A DNA stretch of 64,000 nt, from positions 22,643,533 to 22,707,532 of the forward strand of contig CM069439.1 in assembly GCA_035610365.1 (NCBI GenBank), given 5' to 3'. Below the pieces are notes generated by a model. The model saw only the letters and a list, made by a program, of their open reading frames with translations. It was not told the DNA's origin and searched no databases. Shown here piece after piece: positions 20,681 to 32,040 of the stretch. The position numbers and the translations under genes are program-made. Positions within the stretch are counted from its first letter, which is position 1; each line of letters starts with the position of its first letter. This stretch comes from Aquatica leii (lineage: Eukaryota; Arthropoda; Insecta; Coleoptera; Lampyridae).

Positions 20681-23211
20681 CACTGGTCTGCATGAAAATC
20701 GGCTCTGATACCATTCTTGACGATTCTTATGTAAAATGACTTCCTGAATCCAAAAATGAGCTCCGTTTTTACCCATCACCCACCTATTTTGAAGGGGACC
20801 CCATTTTTATTTTATTTTTTGATTTTTTTTTTAGAATTTTAACTTATAGCCGTTAAACATCCCAAAGCAGGTAATAAAATTTATACCAAAGTATATGGCA
20901 AAAGTTTTGCTATAAAATGTATATAGAAACAAAAATAAAATACAAATATATAAGAACAGTAAAAAAATATCAATAAACAGTTAGGAAGATTCACTGCACG
21001 ACGCTGGCGATCTCAATACCACATGCAGGTTTGAATTAGAATTTTCGACAGGCTTGAACTTGCATTACTTTTCTCATTATAGTATATTACATTGTTTGCT
21101 TAACTGCTTCGATCAGTACATCTATAGCAGTTGCAGAGTTAACTTGTCAACGTTTTAAACGTGCTATTTTGTGTTCATTTTTGTTCATTTGTGTAAAACA
21201 GTAAAACTACTTTTATTCCGGATTTTTTTAAGTGACTAAGTGTGATTTGTGGTTAATGTCGGGCGTTGAATTACTGTTTAATTATGCCACGCGAGTGTAA
21301 AACTCATCCCGATAGCTTCTGCTATGTATGCGGGGAATTGACTTTAAAAGCGCAACGAAAACACCTTTCTCCGCTTGTTAAAACAGCTTATAAATTGTAC
21401 TTTGATTGTCCAGTTGGCGACCAGGACAAGACTTGGGCTCCATCAGTTTGTTGTACGACTTGTTACAGTAGTTTGACCAAATGGCTCAAAGGTACCTGTA
21501 AATCAATGCCATTTGCTGTGCCCATGGTTTGGCGTGAACCTCGCTGTCATCTTACAGATTGTTACTTTTGTATGACTTCCACCGTCGGGTTTTTGAGCAA
21601 AAGTAAGCATACAATTCAGTATCCCAATATTCCGTCAGCTCTAAGACCTGTTCCTCATAACGATACTTTGCCAATCCCAGAGCCCCCAAACACTTATACT
21701 CTAAAGTCGGAAATTGATTTAAAAGACTTTGAGCCACAAGCTGAGACTTCGAATGATACGTTCAATGATGATGAAGAGTATTCCGCAGATTTAGTTTCTC
21801 GGCAACCTCACCTCCTCACTCAATCGGAATTAAATGATCTTATCAGGGATTTGCAGTTACCCAAGACTACATCTCAGCTCCTAAGATCGCGACTTCAACA
21901 ATGGAATCTCTTAGAAAAGGGAGTAAAAATAGCTTCTTACAGGACCAGACAAGCAACACTGAAATGTCTTTTCTCAGAAGATAAAGGTTAAGTGTTCTGC
22001 CCTAATGCAAATTTATTGATAACAGAGCTACAGATGCCATGTGACCCAGACAAATGGAGACTGTTTATAGACTCATCAAAAACAAGTTTAAAAGTTGTCC
22101 TGGGAATGACTTTCCATCAGTTCCAGTTGCATACTCTGTTGATATGAAGGAAACGTACGAAAACATCTTCAGAATCCTTGATAAAATTAGTTGTCATGAT
22201 TATAAGTGGAAACTTTGCGCTGACTTAGGATTCACAAAATATTGCTGCTTGCTTTGTGAATGGGATAGCCAAGCCCGAGATAAACATTACATCGTACGGG
22301 ACTGGCTTCTGCGAGAAAATCTTATTCTTGGTCAGAAAAATGTCGCCCACAATCCTTTGGTTCCGAAGGAAAATATTTACTTACCACCTTTACACATCAA
22401 ACTTGGATTGATCAAGCAGTTTGTGAAAGCAGTGGACAAGACAGGTGGCACATTTCAATTTTTGAAAACTAAATTTCCTCGTCTTAGCGAAGCTAAAATC
22501 AAAGAAGGCGTTTTTGTTGGTCCTCAGATTAGACAACTCTTTCAAGATTTGACGTTTATTGAATACCTACATCGAAAAGAAAAATAAGCTTGGCTTGCAT
22601 TGTAAACGTTTGTAAGAACTTCTTGGGTAACTACAAAAGTGAAGATTATCTCGCTCACGTCGAGGAACTGCTTTAAGCGTACAAAGACATAGGATGTAAC
22701 ATGTCTCTTAAAGTTCACTTCCTTCACTCGCATCTGGACTTTTTCCCTGAAAATTTAGGAGCAATCTCGGGTGAACACGGGGAACGGTTCCATCAAGACA
22801 TCGCCAAGCTGGAGAAGAGATTTTCAGGGAAGTGGAATGCAAGCATGTTGGCGGAGTACTGCTGGTTTTTGAAACGAGAGAGCTGTACCTCAGGGTATAA
22901 AAGGAAAGCAAGCACCAAGTAACGATGAATATATTTTTATTTATTACTGTTTATAGCTAAAATAGTTCTTTTTCCCATTTAAATTAAATTCATGTTCATA
23001 TATTTATTATTATAATTATTATTATCGTTCGATAAATAAATTATAATTAATTTATTGAAAAGTGGTAAAATTAGAGATTTGGGGCTCCCTCGAAAATGGT
23101 GGGTGATGGAAGAAAACGGAAAACATATTTGGAGATAGGACGTCATTTTACATAAGAATCATCCGGAATAGTGTCAGAGCTTGATAAAAAATATTTTTTT
23201 GCAGACCAGTG
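20681..23211 (+). mobile_element. DNA transposon with CACTGGTCTGC ends
   Basis: The ends are CACTGGTCTGC at 20681-20691 and its exact inverse at 23201-23211. A second, longer inverted block lies further in (GATTCTTATGTAAAATGAC at about 20730 and its inverse near 23145-23165), then matching C-rich blocks with CCCATCACCCACC. TAA flanks both sides (20678-20680 and 23212-23214), a 3-bp duplication. CACTG-type ends and a 2-4-bp duplication fit the CACTA/Mirage/Chapaev group, but that is inferred. The element lies inside the LINE, 11 bp from the piggyBac-like insertion. It encodes one Cys-rich protein. Confidence 0.85.
21284..22922 (+). pseudogene. Transposase-like protein of the CACTG element (Cys-rich N-terminus)
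   Basis: The start is MPRECKTHPD at 21284. The N-terminal third has Cys/His pairs that look zinc-binding: FCYVCGELTLKAQRKH, WAPSVCCTTCYSSLTKWLKG, HLTDCYFCMTSTVGF. A Pro-rich and acidic linker follows (RPVPHNDTLPIPEPP; DLKDFEPQAE). After a stop at 21989-21991, frames continue to 22587 (CCLLCEWDSQARDKHYIVRD, KENIYLPPLHIKLGLIKQFV). The C-terminus at 22701-22922 has VHFLHSHLDFFPENLG and GERFHQDIAKLE, a highly characteristic pattern of a repeated insect gene family. At least two frame changes (about 21990 and 22590) break it. I recognise the family as repetitive and transposon-borne; the catalytic residues were not assigned. A related fragment lies at 40460-41395 (-). Confidence 0.75.
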
Positions 23212-23214
23212 TAA

Positions 23215-24260
23215 TTTTCCACATATTTTGAGGTTGTCCGCTATTTTTCTGTATTTTATTTACGTAATGTTTATTTTTGCTTATCTTAATTTTGTTACTA
23301 AAACTATTTCTTGTGTTTTTGTAAAGCATCTGGTCATTTTCATTACCTGTTAATTCAGCAATTTTATAAAGTATGTCTCTTTCGTTTTGGAGATTACGTA
23401 AGTCTATTGTAAACCAGGTGTTACTTCCTCGTGTTGTTATAATTTTCTTTATAATTAAGCTATTTGCTGCATAACAAAGCGTTTGAACTACGTCATTTGC
23501 TATTTGATCCATCTTTCGATTTTGCATATTCCAATTGTGATGGCTCAGTAGATACAGTAGATTTTGTTGTAAATATTTTTTATAGCAATTTATTGTTTTT
23601 ATTTTGTAATCCATCTTTTTATGTAATCTACCGAAATTTATTTCTATTATATCATGATCAGTTATTTTTGGTGCATTTAATAGAACACATCTTAATTCAT
23701 CTACGCTTGTAATTACTAGGTCAACTATTTTACGGCTATTTTCTGTTGTACGCGTAAATTCGTCAACATTTTGTTTCGTTCTTAGGCTTCTAATATAATA
23801 ATTTCGACCCATAAAAATTTGCTTGGATACATCTACCTTAAAATCCCCAATAATTATACTGTTATCTGGAATTGTATCTTCACACGACTTTTTAAAATGT
23901 TTTATAAAAAATAGCATCACTTGCACTTGGTGAGTGATACAGCACTGTATAGTATCCTGTTTGGAATCGTCCTATTATTTTGATACATAATAACGAATAG
24001 TTATTGTGTAATGCAAAATTAGAGATTACAGTATATCGAATTATATTACTTATAACTATTACAACCCTTCCAGTTCTCGTTTGTGAATTACACCGAATTA
24101 ATACTTATTTTGAAAAATTAACTTCACAAATTTGGTTTGCTATCTTGAATTAAGATTTCTAGTTCTTGGAAATGTTTTAGCATGCTTTGTGCATTCAAAT
24201 TTAATATATTCGCACTTTGATTACTTATTCTAAAAAATCAATCTTCTTTCTTTCCATTTC
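23215..24260 (-). pseudogene. LINE apurinic-type endonuclease part
   Basis: On the minus strand, 24210-24120 begins the endonuclease (ANILNLNAQSMLKHFQELEI), like the N-Q-S start of APE-type LINE nucleases. After a decayed stretch comes GRFQTGYYTVLYHSPSASD (about 23990-23930), then the open frame 23926-23215 with NSIIIGDFKVDVSKQIF (the GDFN block, here GDFK), DLVITSVDEL and KITDHDIIEINF (the SDH block, here TDH). Beyond this the linker to RT continues to the CACTG-element insertion at 23211. Catalytic blocks are partly altered. It nicks target DNA to prime reverse transcription. Confidence 0.8.
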
Positions 24261-24269
24261 CATTTTTAG

Positions 24270-24490
24270 TTTAAATACAGCACGCTCTTGACTCCCGACA
24301 GGATGGTTAATATGCAATTTCATTTTTTATTTTTTTGCCATTTAAGTACAATTCGAACATTTGTGATTATCTTCTACATCAGTAGTACACTCTTGCAACT
24401 CATGTGAACCAGCACATTTTGGACAGGCTTCTTAAGCTTTACACTCCGAGATTTTATGGTTAAATCCATTACATCGATAGCATCGTTTTG
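24270..24490 (-). pseudogene. LINE ORF1 end with CCHC zinc knuckles
   Basis: Minus-strand frame with CYRCNGFNHKISEC, EACPKCAGSHELQEC and a third CSNC pair, the zinc-knuckle array typical of gag-like ORF1 proteins of APE-type LINEs. It is followed by AVFKLKMEMERKKIDF, the usual ORF1 tail, before ORF2. ORF1 proteins bind element RNA. The 5' part of ORF1 is missing because the sequence switches at about 24495 to a Tc1-like DNA-binding domain. In-frame stops occur within. Confidence 0.75.
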
Positions 24491-24494
24491 TTGA

Positions 24495-24700
24495 ACCCCT
24501 TTCTCGGACCATTTAGACCAACATCTCAATACCGATGAAACAATTCGGTTTACACGACGAGCAATTTCTCTTAGCGAAACTCCGGCTTCTCTCATACTAA
24601 TAATACGGCCACGTTCAAAATCACTTAATTGGACAAAATGTTGATGTTGACGTACTCTCGGCATTGTTATCAAGTTCAGAATGAAATTGTGAACAAACAA
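24495..24700 (-). pseudogene. Tc1-like transposase, N-terminal helix-turn-helix only
   Basis: From about 24664 down, the minus strand reads MPRVRQHQHFVQLSDFERGR, MREAGVSLREIARRVNRI and VLRCWSKWSEKG, a paired-like helix-turn-helix as at the start of Tc1-family transposases. Sequence then changes to LINE ORF1 zinc knuckles within one open frame, so the apparent 110-residue protein is an accidental fusion. The second DNA-binding motif and the DDE domain are missing. A Tc1 terminal repeat was not identified upstream. Confidence 0.8.
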
Positions 24701-25187
24701 CAACAATTTGAAAACTTGAGAATTACTAAATGATCTATTACTTCAAATTTATTGTTACTATAGAAACAACAGAAAAAAAACAAAAAACTACTGGCTAGAT
24801 TTTATTCATCAACTTCAATCATCACTTTGTTTCATGAAAATAGACGTTTCCTAAAAATTTCAATAAAATCATTCAACAAGTTCTAGGTGTTGCAATTTTT
24901 CTGAAAGTCAGTTAGTATCAAACGGATCTCATTGCCTCAATCTAACCAACAGATTGCCGTTGGCTTTTTGGTATTATTATTTTTCATAGTATTTTAGCTC
25001 TTCTATTGTCTTATACAGTTTTCATATAAATGTCGCATGCTTTTTTTAATTTAAATTGGAAAGGCACTTGGATGTACCAAATACAAATTCATGACCAATT
25101 GTTTGCGACTCTTTTAGAACAAACAGTTTTCTTGTTTACAGTGCAGTACAAAAACCAGTTTCGATAATATAGAAAAGAAACATGGTT
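24701..25187. other. No gene recognised
   Basis: AT-rich sequence between the Tc1 fragment and a MITE. It may contain the Tc1 5' untranslated part, but no terminal repeat was seen. Confidence 0.35.
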
Positions 25188-25502
25188 AGTAGCACACCTT
25201 TACCTACATTTTCCCCGTCGCCACCATTACTTTAAAAAAGTAAATTGCAACATACATATACATTGTTGAAATGGTTTAAAAATGCTATTCAAAAATACCA
25301 AAAAAGTGACATTCTATTTGATAGGTTTGAAATAATTAACAAATAATAAAGTTTGATGGTGTTAACACTTTAAAAATTTTTAGGTATTTTTAAATATCAT
25401 TTTAAAGATTTTTTCAACGATGTATCATAAGCGAGGGGTTGCAATTTACATTTTTTAAGTTGGATTGGTCAAAGGTAAAAAGGTAGGTAGCGGTGTGCCA
25501 CT
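25188..25502. mobile_element. MITE-like element with ~65-bp inverted ends
   Basis: The left end AGTAGCACACCTTTACCTAC (25188 on) and right end, read in reverse, AGTGGCACACCGCTACCTAC match. Similarity extends through a conserved GTAAATTGCAAC block (about 25240-25251; 25439-25450 in reverse). Total length is about 315 bp, with no coding capacity. Flanking duplications are unclear, so the exact ends and superfamily are uncertain. Confidence 0.6.
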
Positions 25503-25779
25503 GATCATATCAATTTGGTTTTCTTTCCGTATTGTGGAAACGGGTTATTGTAAGTTTTGATATTATTTTTTGTTGTAAATAATAAAATATTCCGAATCCA
25601 AAGTTTTCAAATTGACACAGTGTATATTTTTAGTCTATTTCTCTTTATTCTTTCTATTTTACTTTCTTATAAGGAAATTATAGCGATTGCAATTTTTTTT
25701 GAAAAAAATTGGATTGCATAATTTTACGTTTCAAGGTCTCCTGAAACAGAACAATGTATTTTTGACAAAAAATTTTAAG
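25503..25779. other. No gene recognised
   Basis: AT-rich; nothing supported. Confidence 0.3.
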
Positions 25780-26800
25780 TGTCTGTGTGTGTAACGATGT
25801 ACTCACAATAACTATCGAACCAAAAGTCCTAGTAAAACTGTTCAAAGTGACTGGTGAACTCTCTCAAAAACACCTGGATCGGTTTTAATTGAGTTGCACC
25901 CAGCAGTAATTCAATTTTTTTAAGTTTTTTACGTTTTCCAATGGAGTAGCGTACACCAAGGACTTCAAATGGCCCCACAGGCAAAAATACAGGGGATTTA
26001 AGTCCGGGGATTGTGCAGGCCATAAGTGAGGTCCACCTCGGCCAATTCAGCAATCTCCGTATGTTTGTGTTAAGAAATCACGAGCTACTTGACTAAAGTG
26101 GGCTGGTGCGCCATCGTGCATATACCACATTGCATCTCTATTTGTTGCCATACACCTCTCCGGTAAGTCTCCCTAGTAAAAACGTCCAAAGAAAACCGAT
26201 GTTGAAAACGATCTTTAACAGTTTCATGTGGATTTTTGTCACGCCGTACATGGTTATTATGGAAATTCCGTATTACATTTCTTGCAAAATTTGCTTTATC
26301 GGTGAACAGAATCAACATCAGGAGTTGAGGGATTTGAACCATTTTGTGCAAAAACCATTGACGGAATGCAATGCGAGGAGGAAAATCAGCAGAAGAAGAG
26401 CTTGAACGCGTTGTATATGGAATGGATACAACAAATTTTCTTTCAGAATGTGCCAAATAGTGCCATTACTTGCATCCAAAGCGTCAGCAATTTTTTGAGT
26501 AGAAGTACCTCGAGCTTCTTCAATCATGTCTAGCACATCCTCTTCCAGCTCTACCGTTCTTGCTGTCATTGGTCTTTCTGATACTCTACTTCGTCTTAAT
26601 GTGCCTTTTTGATAAAGACGCCGATTAATACATTCCAAAGTTTTTCTATCAGGAGCAATACGGTCAGGGAATCTTTCAGTATACAACCGCCTAGCTTCTA
26701 ATGCATTTCCATCAACAAGTCCATAAATGTAGTGCATGTCGGTCATCTCGGCATTCGTATAGCGATTCATGATAAGGAACTTCAACAAATTCGACACATA
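25780..26800 (-). pseudogene. IS630/mariner-like transposase with DUF4817-type N-terminus
   Basis: The minus strand from 26770 begins MNRYTNAEMTDMHYIYGLVD, then ARRLYTERFPDRIAPDRKTL, the DUF4817-like helix-turn-helix. It is followed by MIEEARGTSTQKIADALDAS and YPFHIQRVQALL, the second DNA-binding part. The DDE part comes after frame changes: ILFTDKANFARNVI has the first Asp but Lys where relatives have Glu, then NNHVRRDKNPHETV. A further frame has WPAQSPDLNPLYFCLWGHLK near 26000, the C-terminal Asp block. Several frameshifts (about 26340-26440 and 26050-26100) disable it. The sequence downstream of the gene (25795-25840) has a match at 27470-27510, which may mark an element end. Relatives are common insect DNA transposons. 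Confidence 0.8.
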
Positions 26801-27308
26801 AAAAATTAGTAATCACGAGACTCATTCAATATGTCATTCTCTGTCAGTGAATATAACAGGACTGTTGAAAAATATTTTTGTACGCATGGTAAATGGATAT
26901 GCACTAAAATGTTTTTTTTTACTAAAAAACGGTACGTCGTACGATAAAAAGTTAAGAGAGCTTTTTTCTTCACAATTGAACAAAGAATAAAAACATATTT
27001 TTATTTTTAGAGAAATGAGCGGCTTACTATTTTTTTCTTGAAAAATGGCCTGTGATGTGCCAATACGCGCGCAACTGGTACGACTGAAACATCGTGTTGT
27101 ATTGCAAAGTATGTGCCTCCCACAGCTATTAACACGCCTAAAATTTCACTATGATATCTCAAGCCGTTTTGGAAAAATCTAGTTTTTACTCTTTTTTTAA
27201 TTAAACTTCAACACGCTGTAGATCGGTAATGAAGCGTTTGCGGAACTATGTTTATAGGAACTTTTTTGTATAAAATGACTTGGGCAATCTTTTTTAAACA
27301 CCCTGAAC
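26801..27308. other. Probable flank of IS630-like element; no gene
   Basis: No coding domain is visible. It lies upstream of the IS630-like transposase start and could hold its promoter and terminal repeat, but no inverted end was recognised. Confidence 0.35.
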
Positions 27309-27453
27309 AATCCTAGGTTGGAATCTTGCCTAAGACAATTTTTTTTAGAGAAATATTCCTTATCTTGAAGGGAAAACACAATACGTTAAAAAATAACAAT
27401 TTTTCTTTGTATTCTTTTGACTTGTTTATATACGGAGTGCTGCATCTTATTTA
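27309..27453. repeat. Direct repeat, copy 1 (partner 27757-27895)
   Basis: About 140 bases starting AATCCTAGGTT and ending near CTGCATCTTATT recur at 27757-27895 with small differences, including a shared GATACGTT- or ATACGTTAAAAAATAACAAT block. Start-to-start distance is 448 bp. No coding content. Confidence 0.8.
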
Positions 27454-27756
27454 AATTATCTTTGGATGTACCCGCGATAACTCTTGAACCAAAAGTCCTA
27501 GTAACTTTAAATTTAGTATAGATCTGTCTTTTTATATTCTCTCGGTTTCATTAAAAAATGGGTCTGATAAAGAAACCGGAAGTGGGTGTATCCGCCATTT
27601 TCAACAGTTTTTTCAATATAATTTTGTACGTACGTAAATTATTCGAATTATTTTTGCAGTTTTTTATAGATTTAATTCTTCCTAACAATTTATTTAACTA
27701 AAAAAATTTTCTAACATTAGATATTTGATTTATAATTTAAAGTGAATTCCATAAAT

Positions 27757-27895
27757 AATCCTAGGTTTGAATCTTGCCTTCGACGTTTTTTTTAGAAAAA
27801 AAATTCATATCTTGAAGGGAAAGACAGATACGTTAAAAAATAACAATTTTTCTTTATTTTCTTTTGACTTTATATACGGAGTACTGCATCTTATT
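27757..27895. repeat. Direct repeat, copy 2 (partner 27309-27453)
   Basis: Second copy of the 140-bp repeat. The intervening 27465-27620 sequence contains ATAACTCTTGAACCAAAAGTCC, cut here to note only that it resembles 25800-25835. It may be sequence from the same IS630-like family. Confidence 0.75.
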
Positions 27896-30800
27896 TTAGT
27901 TCTCTTTTCTGCCTGAGGTAAGTAATACCGAGGCGCACAAATATAAGGATTCGTCGATATGATCTTAATAAAATTTTTCAAAAAAAATATAGCATGCTAG
28001 AAAATCAATAAAAACCTGTACATATCACTTCAAAATGGTTTTATGACAACATAACCTTAAAAATATATGTAAACATTTTTTTTATCATTCCTTATAGGAA
28101 AGTCGTGTGGTGACCACACCAGTTTTTTTGTAGAAGTTATTTATTTTTTTATTATTTTCTTAATTTTCTTATTACTTGTCTTTTTTTTTATTAATTTGTT
28201 GCATTTTTTTCTTTATCTTTTAACTTTGCAGATATTTTTCTTTTGTTTCTACTTTTTCTACTCTTTATACCATTTATCATTTTATTGCTTGCGTGTTGCT
28301 TGTTTTACATTATTGTCTCCTCTTTTCCGTGTATTCATATATTCACCTGTATTTCCTTTTTTATAATATTGGTGTCAGTTTCATTTCTACCATAAAATGG
28401 TGATTGTTCTTATCTTACTCTCCTAAATGTTTCAATGTCTTCTGTAATATTTGGGCTTTATAAATGTTTTTAGTTTAAATGGGTATTATTTTTTAATTGA
28501 AAAATTGATAACAAATCTTGCATTCTTGTTATTTTTATGTAGACTAGGTTTTCTAATTATTAGCCACTTCCCGTCTTCTGACATTCTTAAATTTATTAAG
28601 CATTCTAAATGTAAACATTAATTGTTTAACAAAATCTTTGAATTTATTATTACTATTTTAACAAATTTAATAATAATAATTTATTACAAATACGAACATA
28701 GTTTAATTTTTTGTAAGATTCAAAAATTATACAAAAATATAATTATTTTAAAGAAATATTAAGTGAAGAAAATGCAAAAAACTACCAGAATTATAGTGTA
28801 AACATTTAAAAGTAATATTTTTTGTTGCTCTAGTAACTTATTTTGAATTTGTATGGATTTTACATCACACGCCTGTCTCAAATCATCATTACAGCATTTT
28901 TAAAACGTTTACACATCTACTACATCTTTACTGAGAACGAAACAAAGGTATTTTACTATTTTTTTATATTGAACAACTATTAAGATAAAATTAGTTTTTT
29001 CCAAAACTATGTACAGCAAAACAATATTTTATATAGTAAATTTAGTAATAAAAATTAACTACCAGAAGATTGTGACTATAAATTTGACTTAACAAAAATA
29101 AGGAATAAGTATGTATCTCATAACTTTACTAAAATATGAACTTTCGTATTTTTAAATTCTTTGTGTAATACAATTAGATAATACATTTCTTTACTGCAAC
29201 TTGACACAAAATGCCAGCTTTACGACAAAATTAAATTTGTTGCATTGAATTTTTAAAGCGTCATATTAATTTCATAAAGTAAATCTGATTAAAAAACACA
29301 TTTTTAATTTTATTATAAAATTTTTGTACACAAGTTTTATAATACTTGATTTGTTTATTCTATCTTGCAACACAGGGTTTTTATTTAAATTTGTATCAAC
29401 GTATTTGAAAAATGTAGGTTAACGTCTGTTCAATTTTGATAAATGGTGAAATTTTGATTTAAAACATTTTAGTTTCTTCAGCTTTAATACTTTTACAATT
29501 TTGACAAAGTTTTTTTTGTTTCGATTTAAGGCGTGTAAATATATGCCAGTTTTGAACCGTTGTTCAATTCTATACAAATTGAGTAAATCCATACTTAAGA
29601 AAATTGTATTTAAGTTTAAATAATTATTACGGGTGGCTATTATAATCTTTTGGATTAAATTTATTTTGCTTTATATTTCACTAATTAAAAAATACGTTTT
29701 TTTTCGTTTTTACGTTTTTTATACTTTTGCGAAACAACACGAAATTATTTTTTTATACCAACATTTACCAGGTTTACTAACACTATAGTTTGACTAAAAG
29801 TACGATACTGTACCTGCTTTTTGTTTTACCGCGTAATGTACTATGTGTAAAAGCAATTTTGTTGCGAATATAAAAACGTATTTGCTGATTCTAGCTTTTT
29901 ATATATTTTATTAAAAACACTTTTTACATTTCGTTTTTTATGTTTTTCCTTAATTTAATTAGATTGACAAAGAGTATGGGCGCTCTAGTGTTTTTACGAC
30001 GTTTAGATTTCATTATAAAATGTTTTAATCCGTATTATGAAGAATTTTTTTGTGTATTTTATTTCCAAATTAAACTTTAAACTAGTAGTAATGGTTTTAT
30101 AAGTTTATTTTTAAAATTTCATATACCATTTAAATTAATTGTGTTATTGCAAATTTGATTACATTTATGTTGACATTTACTTACTTTAAGCCACTGCGTA
30201 TATTTATTAGCATTTCAAGTTACATTAAATAAAACAAGATCATCAAATGATACAGAATAGAAACAGTAATTAGTATTTTTGGTACATCTTAGTTTCTCCT
30301 AGAAAATCAACTATTTTATTAAAGTTGTTTCACGTATAAACGTTAAAAGATTGTGCAGTAAGTGTAGTTTAGAAAAAAAATCGTACGTCTTGTTACAATG
30401 AATACAATACAATAATTATTTCAATAAATGCTGTTGTTTGTAAATAATAAAAAAGTAATATCAATTGGTGTAGATTTTATAATCAAAATTTATAAAAAAA
30501 ATAACAATTTAGAAAGAAACGCATAGTAACATTTATACTTAAGCTCCTTAGAACGTAATACGCAAAGAAACAATGTTAATTAAAGATTTTAATAACTATA
30601 ATGCAAGCTGGAAATACAAGAAGACAAACGAGAATAAAAATAGGGTGGAAGATTGAGTTAGAACTAATCACTTAGCCTTAATACATGATACAAAGGTGGT
30701 AACCTCTTTAATGGTAGACGACAGCAAAAAACGTAATAGAGATAATATATTTTTAAGAAGAACAACGCCATGTTAGTGTAACAAATTTATGTATAATATC

Positions 30801-31139
30801 ACGACAAATCATAAGCAAATTTTATGCCAATTTACGCTATAGCGAGATCTTTGCGTCAAAAGTGTAATTTTAAAATATGGATTAAGTTGAGCTTTTCAGA
30901 ATACTACTATAAAATTAAAAATCGATGCATTAATACTAATCGGGTAAATAAAACTAAAATATCGGTTCGAATAAATTGAATATTTTTTCTTGCAGAAAAA
31001 AATTGTTTTGCAAACACAAAAACTCTAAGGATTTCTCTTTAGAGTATGATCAAGAAATTTACAATGATTTTACAAAATCCACTCTCTAAATGTATTATTT
31101 TAATTTATAAAAAATAAAAAAACTTCTCTGTTTTGCAAT
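27896..31139. other. Long AT-rich stretch, no gene recognised
   Basis: Over 3 kb of very AT-rich DNA with stops in all frames. No RNA gene, inverted termini or domain was recognised. A 15-bp near-palindrome at 28105-28119 is the only compact feature. Confidence 0.45.
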
Positions 31140-31430
31140 TTATCTAAAATTCATAACATCGATATTTTTTTGGTAAATTTTGTTTAATATTGTAAAGATA
31201 ATATTACGAATTTCATCAACATCAAAAGCTACAAGTTTTTTGTTTCGGCCACACGGATACCGAATGGTGGACTGTATTTTATTTTGAAGAAGTGAAGAAA
31301 TTTCCGGTTGAGACCCACCGGAACTCAGATAGAATGTGAAAATGTAATTACGTAAACTTGACATGCGCTCTGCTTTTAGTAAGGCGCGTACAACCACGCA
31401 ACCCGGAACTAAATCAAGGCCTTGACTCAC
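31140..31430 (-). other. 96-codon open frame, unidentified
   Basis: The minus-strand frame has balanced composition (FTFYLSSGGSQPEISSLLQ, RYPCGRNKKLVAFDVDEI) and is more GC-rich than its surroundings. I do not recognise it. It could be a fragment of a mobile element, and may be non-coding element sequence that happens to be open. Confidence 0.2.
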
Positions 31431-31799
31431 CCCGAAATGAACGATTGCTCGGGTTGCCCTAATCTTCTTTTCGAAAGGTTGGCGGAACTAAAGGCTTTGA
31501 GACGCACAAGTTCAGAAGTACAAGTTTTAATTATTAAACACAATTTATAACTTTTAAGAACAACTGTTACAAGAATGGTCAGAAAGGAGACTAGATACCA
31601 CTATCAAGTTAAGTTAAGTGACATTCAAATTTTTAAAAGTAACAAAATTAACTTAAGTAAGGGGCAGCATGTCATGTAAAATTTTAAAGAGAAAGGAAAA
31701 AGAGTACGAAACAATAAGAACGAACGAGAACAACAAATAAGAATAAAAAGAAAAAGCTAATTGAGTACAGAAAGAGAAGCTAGCCGCGAAAGGAAGGAA

Positions 31800-32040
31800 A
31801 TTAGATAACCGTTTGCTGGTTTAACGGTGGCTATTTGAGAGAGTCCATTAGGTCTTGGATGTAACTCGGTCACCATATCAATCAGCTATGACATTAAAGA
31901 TCGGTTGAGATCTTAAACTAGAACTACATCACCTACTTGAGGACCCGGTTATGTTGAGGTGGAAGAAGAGAACGTGGACCCACCAAAACTCCCAAAACTG
32001 CTTGGTTCAAGCTCGCCACATATAAGATAGAACGATTTTG
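31800..32040 (-). pseudogene. BEL/Pao retrotransposon remnant (C-terminal DUF5641-like end of pol)
   Basis: On the minus strand, GDVVVLV is followed after stops by VTELHPRPNGLSQIATVKP and ANGYL, the pattern of the C-terminal domain of BEL/Pao polyproteins after integrase (G-D-x-V-L-V, then V-x-E-x-H-P-G-x-D-G-x-x-R-V-A-T-V-x-T-A-x-G). Only this tail is present and it contains stops. Sequence to 31450 may be its 3' untranslated region or LTR; no second LTR was seen. Confidence 0.62.

Larger units (their letters stand above)
16541..24490 (-). mobile_element. LINE (CR1/Crack/Daphne-like), split by two DNA transposons
   Basis: One minus-strand non-LTR retrotransposon accounts for the ORF1 zinc knuckles at 24490-24360, the endonuclease at 24230-23215 and the reverse transcriptase at 18205-16625. 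Two later elements (18210-20665 and 20681-23211) were inserted in the middle. When both are subtracted with one copy of each target duplication, the reading frame crosses both joins (through NMWK into a KYLINGQKN-type sequence), which shows one ancestral element. The 3' end abuts a short tetranucleotide repeat (AAGT)n at 16541-16555, as in LINEs with microsatellite tails. Without the inserts it is about 2.95 kb. The clade is inferred from RT style and the tail. Confidence 0.8.

Noticed and set aside
28105-28119. 15-bp near-palindrome GTGTGGTGACCACAC
   Set aside because: Single short palindrome in AT-rich DNA; no duplications, partner site or neighbouring gene.
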